Shown: positions 32,476 through 43,577 of the stretch, in pieces
Position numbering within the stretch: position 1 is the first letter of the stretch
How the letters are laid out: every line of letters starts with the position of its first letter
Source: Arenicola marina
Taxonomy: Eukaryota; Annelida; Polychaeta; Arenicolidae
Assembly (NCBI GenBank): GCA_964019135.1
Contig: OZ025264.1
Coordinates: forward strand, 36,541,994 to 36,605,993
Reading direction: 5' to 3'
DNA length: 64,000 bases
Program-made: the position numbers and the translations under genes
The notes under the pieces: model-generated
Seen by the model: only the letters and a program-made list of their open reading frames with translations
Database searches by the model: none
Told to the model about the DNA's origin: nothing

Positions 32476-35400
32476 ATGGGTGTCATTGAAACCATAACTG
32501 TAATCTCATTAAACACGCGTGGAATGCAAAATAATCTGAAAAGATTTTTCACTGGTTGCGAGAGGAAAAGAAAGCTGATGTGATTATGTTACAAGAAACA
32601 CACGGCACGACAAACGGTGAACAAAGGTGGTTAAAGGAATGGGAAGGCGATATACTTTTCGCCCATGGTGAAAGCAATGCAAGGGGAGTTTGTATTCTGT
32701 TCGCTAAACGACTCACCCAGGAAGTACACGGATCCATCGTCGATCCCAGGGGCAGATATTTAATATTAGATGTAACCATAAACGAATTGCGAATGACAGT
32801 GGTCAACCTATATGGCCCAAATGAAGACAACCCGGAATTCTTCCAAAATGTATTTGAAATGTTAGACACGAATGATTTACCAGGCCATAAAGTTATGGGC
32901 GGAGATTTTAATTGCATACTTAAAGTACTGCTATGACGTCATTCCATTGTCTAAACTGTACATTATTTTTCACGAATGTACTGTTTTAGCGAGCTGATAG
33001 ATTGCGATTGACTCAAGGAGACCAAACAATTTTTCTGTTGAACAATCGTCCTTCTGTTACGAAATCGACCATCGCAGTCAATGCCAATCATGAGCAATAA
33101 GTGAATCTAGACAAAAAGGGTGGCCTCGCAGATCACTCAAATACTAAAAGTAGAGCAGCTCTTCTAAGTTTTATGGAGGCCCACGATTTAATTGATGTCT
33201 GGCGAGCTCAACATGAAGATAAAACAGAATTTACTTATTATACAAAATATCCCACTTCAGTTTTTACCAGACTAGACTTTTTTCTCGTTACTTCTAATTT
33301 GGTAAACATGACACAAAAATCATATATTTTACCTCGATTCTTATCGGATCACTACACAATAAAGATGAGACTCTGTACAGCTTTAGCAGTCAGGGGAAAG
33401 GGTTACTGAAAATTCAATTGCTCGCTTTTGAAAAGCAACGAATACGTTGCCATGGTGAAAGAAACTACACAGGCGACAGTGATTAGAGAATCATGGGCGG
33501 ATAGCATGTTGCTTTGGGACACAGTAAAGAATAATGTAAAAGTTAATTCTATTATCTTTTCCTCGCAGAAAAAAAATCCGAGCACAATATTCTCTCTGCG
33601 CGGGAAAAAACTTAAGCGATTAGAACAGGCACAAATAGAAGGCGAAAATCCGGCACTTTTGCAGGATATTACTCTAGTCAAAGAAAATATGGACGAAATA
33701 TTAACGAACAGAACAAACGGTGCTATTGTAAGAAGTAAAATAGCGTGGTTTGAAGAGGGTGAAAAGTGCACAAGCTACTTTTTAAGTCTGGAACAACGCA
33801 ATTATAATAGGAAAGTTATGCTAACCGAGGGTAAGGTTATTCAAGACCAGAACGACCTCCTTAATGAACTAAGGGCCTTTTATTGAGACTTATACATCGA
33901 AAAAACTAATACCATATAGGAACGCATTGATTTTTTTCCAAAGGAACACCCCGCTCTGTCTGCACACGAGCAAGAGGAATTAGGCGGAAAATTCACAGAA
34001 AAAGAAATTGGAGAAACTTTATTCTCGTGTTCGAACAATAAATCGCCCGGTCCAGACGGCCTGCCAGCGAAATTTTATAAAAAAAAATTGGCCAGATTTA
34101 AAACTCCTCTTTTTCAAACGCTGCGATGCAGTGTATGTAAATCAGATACTTTCTATCAGTCAAAGACAAGGCCTGATATCTCTTGCAGGGAAAGGACACA
34201 GTCTATCTGAAAAAATCTGAAAAATTATCCGAACAGAATTAAGTCAAAACTACCTAAGGTGATACACAAAGATCAGACGGGTTTCATTAAAGGACGGTAC
34301 ATAGATGAAAACATTTTTAAACTCTTAAGTATCATTGAAAAGGTTCAAGAAGAGGACATGGAGGCCCTTTATCTCTCTATTGATTTCGAAAAGGCTTTTG
34401 ACCGGGTGAAATGGAAATATCTGCATGAGTGTTTAAATTATTTTAATTTTGGAAGCTCCATTTCGCGATGGATAAAATTGTTTTACAATAAAATAAACAG
34501 TAGCGTTATGAACAATGGCTGGACGACAAGTAGTTTTGAACTGTCAAGAGGATTGCGACAAGGCTGTTCACTTTCACCTTATTTATTTATTTTATCGGCA
34601 GAAATATTTGAAATTAATATTAGACAAGACCCAGATGTTAGAGGCATCGTGTGTAACGATAGAGAATTTAAGATTATCCTTTACGCGGATGACTTCGGTT
34701 TGATATTGATTTACTCAAAAAAAGTTTTCCTCAAAGTGCTTGATAAGTTTGAAACATTTTATAAACTTTCAGGACTTTTATGATTTTTAATTATGATAAG
34801 ACAGCTATCTTACCAATAGGGACTTCTAACCTCATTTCTCTACCACACCAAATCAAAATACAATGGGTTACCAGTAATGTGACGACCCTCGGTCTTAAGG
34901 TATATACTGATATAAACCGCACAATACGAGAAAATTATGAATGTATTTATAAGAAAATTGCTTCTATTTTAAAAGTGTGGAGAGGTCGAAGGTTAACACT
35001 GTTTGGAAACGTGATTATTGTACAAACGTTCGCGGTGTCACAGCTGGTGTACCTCATGTACGTATTACCCACGCCAGAACGATCAATTGTCACTAAGATC
35101 CAATTAGAACTATTTAAGTATATATGGGATGGAAAGCCAGATAAAATAAAGCGAAATGTATTATATAATAGTAAGAATGTCGGTGGCGCTAACTTACCGA
35201 ACATCGAGACGAAGGACAAAGTTTTAAAGACAATATGGGTGAAGCGCTTTATGGATATAGGCTCTTGTGGTGTATTTGTTCACCATTATTTTGGTGCATT
35301 AGGTGTTACTTTTTGGCAGTGTAATTTATCGGAAAAAGATTTAATTTCCCTACCGTTTTATAGATCAATTAAGTTGTTTTTTGTGAGACAAGTTATATTA

Positions 35401-36137
35401 GCGTGGTGTCAATGTCATTTCCGCGAGCACACCGAGATTCTCATGAATCTCTCTGTAACAAATTTAACTTAAAACTGAATGTGCTGCATTATTATGGCAT
35501 CATAGCAAGTTTACCACCTCGATGGAAAGCCGTTCTGAAAACAAACGAAGAACCATCACTATTCGCTCTATATTTAGATAACGCAAAAACGTGTAAATTT
35601 GTCTACAACGGTCTGATTGAAACGATTGCCACAAAACGAAGTACACCTTTTAAAGGATGGAAAGCTGATTTAAAGGGTAATTTAACTGAAGAAGAATTTT
35701 ATTGTGCTTTTTCAAGGTTGTACTGTACTACCAGATATGTGAAACTTCAAGAGTTCCAATATAGACTTTTACATCGTATTTTGGCAACGAATGAAAAATT
35801 ATACGCATGGGGATTACGAGATAAGGATTTATGTGACCTTTGTTGTGAAGAAATCGACACAGTATTACATATATATTTTGAATGTGAAGCGTTTAAAGGT
35901 TTCTGGCAACTTGTATTAGACTGGATTGGTAACATGTTTCAAAAACGTCTGACTTGTGACGTAAAATTAGTATTGTTCGGAGGTGAAGACCGCATTATTG
36001 ACTTAGCTCTGCTAATAGCAAAGGAATATTTATATTTTTGTAAATGTAACTGTATTTTCCCCTCAATATTCCAATATGTTTCTCTCAATAGAAAGCACGT
36101 TGCTCTGGAAGAAGGGACAGCAATACTTCCAATATAG
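32476..36137 (+). pseudogene. LINE ORF2: endonuclease and reverse transcriptase, broken
   Basis: The likely start is the ATG at 32,476 (TVISLNTRGMQNNLKRFF). After a frame change near 32,555 the endonuclease blocks are VIMLQETHG, RGRYLILDV, NLYGPNEDN and GGDFNCIL; a ~175-bp foreign stretch intervenes (32,926-33,101), then LDKKGGLADH, TRLDFFLVTS and SDHYTIKM. RT blocks: SIDFEKAFDRVKWKYL (34,380), LRQGCSLSPYLFILSAE (34,550), LYADDFGLI (34,680, catalytic YADD). The C-terminal Cys/His motif CDLCCEEIDTVLHIYFEC is near 35,850. Stops or frameshifts occur near 33,410, 33,890, 34,220, 34,780 and 35,470. Confidence 0.88.
32926..33101. other. Short foreign segment inside the LINE endonuclease
   Basis: Endonuclease homology stops after GGDFNCIL and resumes at NLDKKGG, leaving about 175 bases unrelated to the ORF. 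TAA is present at both edges (32,922-32,924 and 33,098-33,100), which could be a target duplication of a small DNA transposon, but I see no convincing terminal inverted repeats. Confidence 0.4.
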
Positions 36138-36345
36138 CCAATTACAAGCTGAAGAAATTCATACAGTTGTGTAGTTTGGGTTAGATTGTGTTTACAAGCT
36201 CATACTCTATAATATATGTAAAATGTTCGACACCTGTTTTTTACTGCTTCTACTCTTAAGTTTGTTGATTTACCTTGTACCCACCCATTCTGTATGAGAT
36301 GAGCCAATGGAAAATAAAATAATAAAAAAATAAAAAAATAAAAAT

Positions 36346-37201
36346 AAAATACGGCAGGTGGTCTGACATGGGTTTCACTAGAATACCCGCTAAAGATTAT
36401 ATTAATACATTGCTCACGTTGCTTATCAATCAGTGAAGCCCGTGTTTCCGACAATCTAGTTGGCAAAGCAATTTTCGGGGAAAAAACGTTTGCTAACCTT
36501 GCGTCAAAAAATGCCGCGATGCTCGGTTTTTCATTGATTCTTAATAGGTCTATGTTAAAATCCCTAGACAAAACAACCAGCTTATTTACTTCTCTTAGAT
36601 GTGACAACGTATGAATTAGTTCCTCAGTGAAGATCGTGTAACTTTCCACAAGGTCATTCGGCGGTCTGTAGATATTCCAAGAACAATGCGTTTTTCCATC
36701 GAGTCATTTTTTACTTCAATAAATTGGGCCTCTCAACCAGTTTTCTCGCCCGGGATTAACAAACATTCAAACTCTAATTGGGTGGTCAGGTAAGTACTTA
36801 AGCCACCGTGTCCACTACAGCTCTTCCCTTGAGACACAATATAGTACCCGTCTCTATGGAAGCTGGCAACATCATCGTCATCGGATAGCCAGCTCTCTGT
36901 ATGCATAAGACGTATAACGTTTTTTTTTTGTTCTTAAATCATCAATGAAGATCTTTAGCTCATCTAATTTCGCAGACAATGAGCAAATATTAAAGCTTAA
37001 GATATTCAAGTGGCTCCTCACATCCAAGGTACCTTCGACTGAATCGGTTTCAAAGTATGGAGAGTGCTTGAGTAAACATGGCTCGGAGTCATCTACTTCC
37101 GTGTTGTCAGAATCATTTGAATAATCGAGCCTTTCTGTTAAGGAGTTTGAGCTCACACCTCCGTATTGCTTTAAAATACACTCATCTAGTAGGCTAGCCA
37201 T
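36346..37201 (-). pseudogene. Host CR1-like LINE: endonuclease domain
   Basis: Starts at an ATG at 37,201 (MASLLDECILKQYGGVSSNS). The APE-type endonuclease opens with HLNILSFNICSLSAKLDELK and continues after a frameshift near 36,930 (ESWLSDDD, GYYIVSQGKSCSGHGGLS), then LVVLSRDFNIDLLR (36,560, GDFN block with R replacing G) and LPTRLSETRASLID. Another frame change near 36,385 leads to SDHLPYF, the catalytic SDH block, cut right afterwards by the plus-strand LINE. Broken and inactive. Confidence 0.86.
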
Positions 37202-37408
37202 GGCTGTATGACATTAATGTTACTGCTATAACAGTGAAGCGAGATATGCCAGCAGCGTCTTACTGTTGGCGTATTTGCATTCCTCCACAATCGTAAAAAG
37301 ACACTGACTTTCCTTGATATTTACCTCTAGCACAATTACAATATAACCGGGAGTCAAACGAATTGCAGAAAACACCTGAGCAGTGAAACATAAACTGAGA
37401 ACAATAAC
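37202..37408 (-). other. 5' UTR of the host CR1-like LINE
   Basis: Non-coding stretch between the ORF2 start and the in-register restart of the ~62-bp minisatellite at 37,409. Confidence 0.65.
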
Positions 37409-37605
37409 GTCCCCGGGGTGTCCCCCCACCCTAGCCCCACACACTGCCCTAGGATGGCTGTGGTCCTCCCTGTTGTGTCCCCGGGGTGTCTCCCCGCCCC
37501 CCCCGCTAACCCCACACACTGCCCTAGGTTCCTCTGTGGTGTTCCCGTGGTGTCCCCCACCCCTAGCTTCCCCGCGCCCCCTTCCCTACCACGGCTGTGG
37601 ACGCC
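37409..37605. repeat. ~62-bp C-rich minisatellite, right part
   Basis: About three diverged copies of the unit at 15,190-17,112 (CCCCACACACTGCCCTAGG, CCCCGGGGTGTCCCC). Its first base continues the unit interrupted at 17,112, so it is the displaced end of the same array, 20.3 kb away. Confidence 0.9.
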
Positions 37606-37806
37606 CGGACATGCATGGCTACCTTATCTATTAATTATGCACCTCGGTGTCTCCACGTTGTCTCGGCGCGTGTACGCACCTCACCGAGTGCGTTGTATGT
37701 TACGCCAACAAGTTCGCATGGTTAAAACGTTCTCTATTTCGGGCTAGGTAACGGTTCAGTCCACAACGCAACAGTGATAATCACCAGGACATTGTGTGGA
37801 CATGTA

Positions 37807-37886
37807 GGGACGGACCGCTAGGACAGGGCGGGATTAGACAGGGATAGGGACGGACCGCTAGGACAGGGCGGGATTAGACAGGGATA
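37807..37886. repeat. 40-bp direct duplication
   Basis: Two adjacent perfect copies of a 40-bp unit starting GGGACGGACCGCTAGGACAG. Function unknown; it is upstream of gene B. Confidence 0.85.
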
Positions 37887-38084
37887 ACAGAGGATGGGTG
37901 GGTTCGGACAGACATCGATACACATGGTTTTATTGTGTGGATATCGCTAGATAACGGGATATATAGCAATGGTACTGCTTCTCCCCTCCGCCTCTCTCTT
38001 TCCAATGTAATATATAGCGATAGATGAAAACAAATTTACAATGAGTTTGCTGCTCCCCTCCACCCCTCTCTCCAATGTAAGCCT

Positions 38085-38492
38085 TCCTTTCTACGTATCC
38101 AGCTCCTCCTTTTACTCATCCCAACCCTCCTTCTCATCCGACCATTCTTTCCTCTCATCCGACAATTCCTTCCCTCATCCGACCATTCCTTCCTTTCATC
38201 CGACCATTCCTTCCTCTCAACCGACCATTTCTTCCTCTCATCCGACCATTCCTTCCTCTCATCAGACAATTCCTTCCCTCATCCGATCATTCCTTCCTCT
38301 CATCCGACCATTCCTTCCTCTCATCCGACAATTCCATCCTCTTATCCGACCATTCCTTCCCTCATCCGACCATTCTTTCCTCTCATCCGACCATTCCTTC
38401 CTCTCATCCGACCATTCCTTCCTCTTATCCGACCATTCCTTCCCTCATCCGACCATTCTTTCCTCTCATCCGACCATTCCTTCCTCTTATCA
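38085..38492. repeat. ~21-bp pyrimidine-rich minisatellite upstream of gene B
   Basis: About 19 copies of TCATCCGACCATTCCTTCC (with CT/TC and single-base variants). One strand is almost entirely C, T and A. It lies 335 bp upstream of the gene B start codon, so it is in the promoter region or 5' UTR. The 152-codon plus frame and its minus-strand shadow are repeat artefacts. Confidence 0.85.
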
Positions 38493-38826
38493 CCAGTGAA
38501 AATCTCCAATAACTGGCAAAGCACTGTCATTTTGTCTACCCCGCAAAAGCAAAACACTATTTTTCCCCCAAGAGTGGCATGAAAATTTGATAAGCTCATT
38601 CGCTGCGTTGTCCGGCGTGCCGCTGCCTGTCGCTCGCACCGTGACACACGCCAACACAACACAACCACGGCGCCTTTCATCCTAACTACTAAATGCTTTA
38701 TAACCAGTGGACCGGCCGACAGCCATCTTTCTTTTAATCGATGTCATTGTCGGGTGTGACTAGACATGTAGCGGATGTGTCCTGTGTAGACGGCCCGCGG
38801 CGGGTGGCGAGGCGGCGACAGCGGAC

Positions 38827-38881
38827 ATGACGGCCCAGTCTTTCTTCTGGATCAGCGTCCTGGCATCTCTCTACACCCAAG
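38827..38881 (+). CDS. Gene B exon 1: signal peptide
   Basis: The start ATG (context GCGGACATGA) opens MTAQSFFWISVLASLYTQ, a hydrophobic secretion signal. The exon ends in phase 1 at CCAAG before GTATGTCAG. The acceptor at 39,734 supplies TG to complete a Val codon, leading into VTSQCADPG of CCP1, so signal cleavage should occur near this junction. Oddly, the last 36 bases plus the donor are repeated ten times in tandem, so ten equivalent donors (38,882 to 39,458, every 64 bp) compete. I chose the first because it gives the shortest normal signal peptide; donors 4, 7 and 10 would also keep frame, adding 64, 128 or 192 residues. Confidence 0.8.
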
Positions 38882-39477
38882 GTATGTCAGTACGCGTCAT
38901 CTCTCGCAGTCTGGATCAGCGTCCTGGCATCTCTCTACACCCAAGGTATGTCAGTACGCGTCATCTCTCGCAGTCTGGATCAACGTCCTGGCATCTCTCT
39001 ACACCCAAGGTATGTCAGTACGCGTCATCTCTCGCAGTCTGGATCAACGTCCTGGCATCTCTCTACACCCAAGGTATGTCAGTACGCGTCATCTCTCGCA
39101 GTCTGGATCAACGTCCTGGCATCTCTCTACACCCAAGGTATGTCAGTACGCGTCATCTCTCGCAGTCTGGATCAACGTCCTGGCATCTCTCTACACCCAA
39201 GGTATGTCAGTACGCGTCATCTCTCGCAGTCTGGATCAGCGTCCTGGCATCTCTCTACACCCAAGGTATGTCAGTACGCGTCATCTCTCGCAGTCTGGAT
39301 CAACGTCCTGGCATCTCTCTACACCCAAGGTATGTCAGTACGCGTCATCTCTCGCAGTCTGGATCAACGTCCTGGCATCTCTCTACACCCAAGGTATGTC
39401 AGTACGCGTCATCTCTCGCAGTCTGGATCAACGTCCTGGCATCTCTCTACAACCAAGGTATGTCAGTACGCGTCATA
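38846..39477. repeat. 64-bp tandem array copying exon 1 tail and donor (gene B intron 1)
   Basis: Ten copies of a 64-bp unit made of 36 bases of exon 1 (TCTGGATCARCGTCCTGG...CACCCAAG), the donor GTATGTCAG, and 28 intron bases ending CATCTCTCGCAG, itself acceptor-like. The first copy is the real exon end. Copies are nearly identical (AGC/AAC in the second codon; the last has ACAACCAAG). As 64 is not a multiple of 3, the array is open in all three frames, giving a continuous 221-codon frame from the exon 1 ATG. Confidence 0.95.
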
Positions 39478-39572
39478 CCAAGTATTCGATAAACCTTTGA
39501 TCTAGTTTGTAACCCAATGCGTCGGAAATGCATTGTAAACATTGTAAACATTATAAAGTCCCGTCGTAAACT

Positions 39573-39603
39573 TATCACTGATAAAACCGGTTTATCGGTG
39601 ATA
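39573..39603. other. 31-base inverted repeat in gene B intron 1
   Basis: TATCACTGATAAA, a short ACCGG centre, then TTTATCGGTGATA: arms complementary at 12 of 13 positions. A further TTTATCAGCGATAA follows at 39,612. It could form a hairpin in the pre-mRNA about 130 bases upstream of the CCP1 acceptor. Function unknown. Confidence 0.7.
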
Positions 39604-39734
39604 TACCTAGTTTATCAGCGATAACGTGTATCGGCTTTATTGCACAAAGAGCTCGCCATAGCCTCCCACATGTCTCCGATCTCCCGCCATAGCTGTTGTC
39701 CGCGGTCGTCACTGGTATGTTGTTTGGCCCACAG

Positions 39735-39932
39735 TGACCTCGCAGTGCGCTGACCCCGGCAGCCCCGGCAATGGGACCCGCCAACTGGACGCCGTCACCG
39801 TGGGCAGCGTGGCCCGCTTCCTATGTAACAACGGCTTCATCGTCGCCAACAGCGTTGACGAGGTGGAGTACGTCATGATCTGCCAGGGCGAACAAGCGCC
39901 CTCATGGAACGGCAGCACTCCGTCATGTACAC
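39735..39932 (+). CDS. Gene B exon 2: CCP (sushi) module 1
   Basis: A 198-bp phase 1-1 exon: acceptor TTGGCCCACAG, donor ACAC before GTGAGTCAG. It encodes one complement control protein module with four cysteines (SQCADPGSPGNG, RFLCNNGF, VMICQGE, TPSC) and the Trp between Cys3 and Cys4 (APSWNGSTPSC). CCP modules are ~60-residue beta-sandwiches that mediate extracellular protein binding, as in complement regulators, selectins and many invertebrate surface receptors. Phase 1-1 exons are the usual way such modules are shuffled and duplicated. Confidence 0.93.
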
Positions 39933-39989
39933 GTGAGTCAGGCGCGTCACACCTGCCCAAGCCTACCACGCCAACACGTAGAATGCTGC

Positions 39990-42900
39990 GGGGTAAAGTA
40001 CTCAAAGTTAAATGGACGATTAAGATAACGTGGTTGAATGGACCACTAAGATAGTGTGGTTAAATCGACCACTAAGATAGCGTGGTTAAATCGACCACTA
40101 AGATAGTGGGGTTAAAGGGACCACTAAGATAGTGTGGTTAAAGGGAACACTAAGATAGTGGGGTTAAATCGACCACTAAGATAGTGGGGTTAAATGGACC
40201 ACTGAGATAGTGTGGTTAAATCGACCACTAAGATAGTAAGATTAAAAGGACCACTAAGATAGTGAGGTTAAAGGGACCACTAAGATAGTGTGGTTAAATC
40301 GACCACTAAGATAGTGTGGTTAAATCGACCACTAAGATAGTGGGGTTAAAGGGACCACTGAGATAGTGTGGTTAAAGGGAACACTAAGATAGTGGGGTTA
40401 AATCGACCACTAAGATAGTGGGGTTAAATCGACCACTAAGATAGTGTGGTTAAATCGACCACTAAGATAGTGATGTTAAAGGGACCACTAAGATAGTGAG
40501 GTTAAAGGGACCACTAAGATAGTGTGGTTAAAGGGACCACTAAGATAGGTGGTTAAAGGGACCACTAAGATAGTGGGGTTAAAGGGACCACTAAGATAGT
40601 GTGGTTAAAGGGACCACTAAGATAGTGGGGTTAAAGGGACCATTAAGATAGTGGAGTTAAAGGGACCACTCAGATAGTGGGGTTAAAGGGACCACTGAGA
40701 TAGTGGGGTTAAAGGGACCACTAAGATAGTGGGGTTAAAGGGACCACAAAGATAGTGGGGTTAAATCGACCACTAAAATAGTGGGGTCAAAGGGACCACT
40801 AAGATAGTGTCGTTAAATCGAACACTAAGATAGTGTAGTTGAATCGAACACTAAGATAGTGGGGTTAAATGGACCACTAAGATAGTGGGGTTAAAGGGAC
40901 CACTAAGATAGTGGGGTTAAAGGGACCAATAAGATAGTGGGGTTAAATCGACCACTAAAATAGTGGGGTCAAAGGGACCACTAAGATAGTGTGGTTAAAT
41001 CGAACACTAAGATAGTGTAGTTGAATCGAACACTAAGATAGTGGGGTTAAATGGACCACTAAGATAGTGGGGTTAAAGGGACCACTAAGATAGTGGGGTT
41101 AAAGGGACCACTAAGATAGTGGGGTTAAAGGGACCACTAAGATAGTGTGGTTAAATCGACCACTAAGATAGTGAGATTAAAAGGACCACTAAGATAGTGA
41201 GGTTAAAGGGCCCACTGGGATAGTGGGGTTAAATGGACCACTAAGATAGTGGGGTTAAGGGGACCACTGAGATAGTGGGGTTAAAGGGACCACTAAGATA
41301 GTGGGGTTAAAGGGGCCACTAAGATAGTGGGGTTAAGGGGACCACTGAGATAGTGGGGTTAAAGGGAACACTAAGATAGTGGGGTTAAAGGGACCACTAA
41401 GATAGTGGGGTAAAATCGACCACTAAAATAGTGGGGTTAAATCGACCAATAAGATAGTGGGGTTAAAGGGACCACTAAGATAGTGGGGTTAAAGGGACCA
41501 CTAAGAAAGTGTGATTAAAGGGACCACTAAGATAGTGGGGTTAAAGGGACCACTGAGATAGTGGGGTTAAAAGGACCACTAAGATAAAATGACCACTGAG
41601 ATAGTGGGGTTCAAAGGACCACTAAGATAATGCGGTTAAATGGACCATTAAGATAGTGTGGTTAAATCGACCACTAAGATAGTGGGGTTAAAGGGTCCAC
41701 TAAGATAGTGGGGTTAAATCGACCACTAAGATAGTGTGGTTAAATCGACCACTAAGATAGTGATGTTAAAGGGACCACTAAGATAGTGTGGTTAAAGGGA
41801 CCACTAAGATAGGGTGGTTAAAGGGACCACTAAGATAGTGGGGTTAAAGGGACCACTAAGATAGTGTGGTTAAAGGGACCACTAAGATAGTGGGGTTAAA
41901 GGGACCATTAAGATAGTGGGGTTAAAGGGACCACTCAGATAGTGGGGTTAAAGGGACCACTGAGATAGTGGGGTTAAAGGGACCACTAAGATAGTGGGGT
42001 TAAAGGGACCACAAAGATAGTGGGGTTAAATCGACCACTAAAATAGTGGGGTTAAAAGGACCACTGAGATAGTTGAGTTAAAGGGACCACTAAGATAGTG
42101 GGGTTAAATCGACCACTAAGATAGTGGGCTTAAATCGACCACTAAGATAGTGTGGTTAAAGGGACCACTAAGATAGTGTGATTGAAGGGACCACTAAGAT
42201 AGTGGGGTTAAAGGGACCACTAAGATAGTGGGGTTAAATCGACCACTAAGATAGTGGGGTTAAATCGACCACTAAGATAGTGGGGTTAAATCGACCACTA
42301 AGATAGTGGGGTTGAAGGGATCACTGAGATAGTGGGGTTAAAGGGACCACTAAGATAGTGGGCTTAAATGGACCACTAAGATAGCGGGGTTAAAGGGACC
42401 ACTAAGATAGTGTGATTAAAGGGACCACTAAGATAGTGGGGTTAAAGGGACCACTAAGATAGTGTGGTTATAGGGACCACTAAGATAGTGGGATTAAATG
42501 GACCACTAAGATAGTGGGGTTAAAGGGATCACTAAGATAGTGGGGTTAAAGGGACCACTAAGATAGTGGGGTTAAAGGGACCGCTGAGATAGTGGGGTTA
42601 AATCGACCACTAAGATAGTGGGGTTAAATCGACCACTAAGATAGTGGGGTTAAGGGGACCACTAAGATAGTGGGGTTGAAGGGATCACTGAGATAGTGGG
42701 GTTAAAGGGACCACTAAGATAGTGGGCTTAAATGGACCACTAAGATAGCGGGGTTAAAGGGACCACTAAGATAGTGTGATTAAAGGGACCACTAAGATAG
42801 TGGGGTTAAAGGGACCACTAAGATAGTGTGGTTATAGGGACCACTAAGATAGTGGGATTAAATGGACCACTAAGATAGTGGGGTTAAAGGGATCACTAAG

Positions 42901-43555
42901 ATAGTGGGGTTAAAGGGACCACTAAGATAGTGGGGTTAAAGGGACCACTAAGATAGTGGGGTTAAAGGGACCACTAAGATAGTGGGATTAAATGGACCAC
43001 TAAGATAGTGGGGTTAAAGGGATCACTAAGATAGTGGGGTTAAAGGGACCACTAAGATAGTGGGGTTAAATGGACCACTAAGATAGTGGGGTTAAAGGGA
43101 CCACTAAGATAGTGTGTTTAAAGGGACCACTAAGATAGTAGCGTTAAAGGGACCACTAAGATAGTGTGGTTAAAGGGACCACTAAGATAGTGTGGTTAAA
43201 GGGACCACTAAGATAGTGGGGTTAAAGGGACCACTAAGATAGTGTGATTAAAGGGACCACTAAGATAGTGGGGTTAAAGGGACCACTAAGATAGTGTGGT
43301 TATAGGGACCACTAAAATAGTGGGATTAAATGGACCACTAAGATAGTGGGCTTAAAGGGACCTCTAAGATAGTGGGGTTAAAGGGACCACTAAGATAGTG
43401 GGGTTAAAGGGACCACTAAGATAGTGGGGTTAAATGGACCACTAAGATAGTGTGGCTAAATGGACCCCTAAGATAGTGTGATTAAATGGACCGCTAAGAT
43501 AGTGTAGCTAAATGGACCTCTAAGATAGTGTGGGTAAGTTGACCACTAAGAAAGC
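39990..43555. repeat. 26-bp minisatellite (gene B intron 2)
   Basis: About 137 copies of GGTTAAAGGGACCACTAAGA followed by TAGTGG. The main alternations are AAAGGGACC/AAATCGACC/AAATGGACC and GGGG/GTGG. A block near 42,300-42,560 recurs at about 42,660-42,920 (TTGAAGGGATCACTGAGAT onward), showing larger duplications. It starts about 60 bp after the CCP1 donor but does not include it. Confidence 0.94.
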
Positions 43556-43577
43556 AGTTTATCTAGAGTCTATAGTA

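Larger units (their letters stand above)
30972..36345 (+). mobile_element. L1/Tx1-like LINE inserted in the host LINE endonuclease
   Basis: A 5.4-kb plus-strand element: ORF1 (31,053-31,914), a spacer, ORF2 (32,476-36,137) and a 3' UTR ending in an A-rich tail of (A)nT type (36,311-36,345). It separates host codons for SDHLPYF (right of it) from TILFVIY (left of it), so the insertion point is defined almost to the base. The duplication is short (TAAA) or masked by the tail. Opposite in strand to the host, it is the same broad type as the LINE in gene A intron 1 but clearly divergent from it. Confidence 0.88.
17113..37408 (-). mobile_element. CR1-like LINE (minus) with three later additions
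   Basis: One non-LTR element, about 3.5 kb without later additions, inserted in the ~62-bp minisatellite. The flanks rejoin in unit register (GATGTC then CCCGGGG, with a short GTC duplication at 17,110-17,112 and 37,409-37,411). The 3' end (17,113) carries short direct repeats (CCTGAAT twice on the minus strand) rather than poly-A, as in CR1-type elements. Pieces from 5' to 3': endonuclease 36,346-37,201; interdomain linker 30,801-30,971; 39-bp array 20,661-30,800; rest of the linker and RT start 20,240-20,660; remaining RT 17,485-18,965. The pieces match in order, strand and protein homology, and two junctions can be closed to the base. Confidence 0.85.

Noticed and set aside
32926..33101. 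Small DNA transposon (MITE) in the LINE endonuclease
   Set aside because: Only a possible TAA duplication; no convincing terminal inverted repeats, so listed as an unexplained segment.
38041..38499. 152-codon plus frame (Ser/Pro/His-rich) and its minus shadow as a small gene
   Set aside because: It is translation of the ~21-bp pyrimidine repeat, whose length is a multiple of 3.
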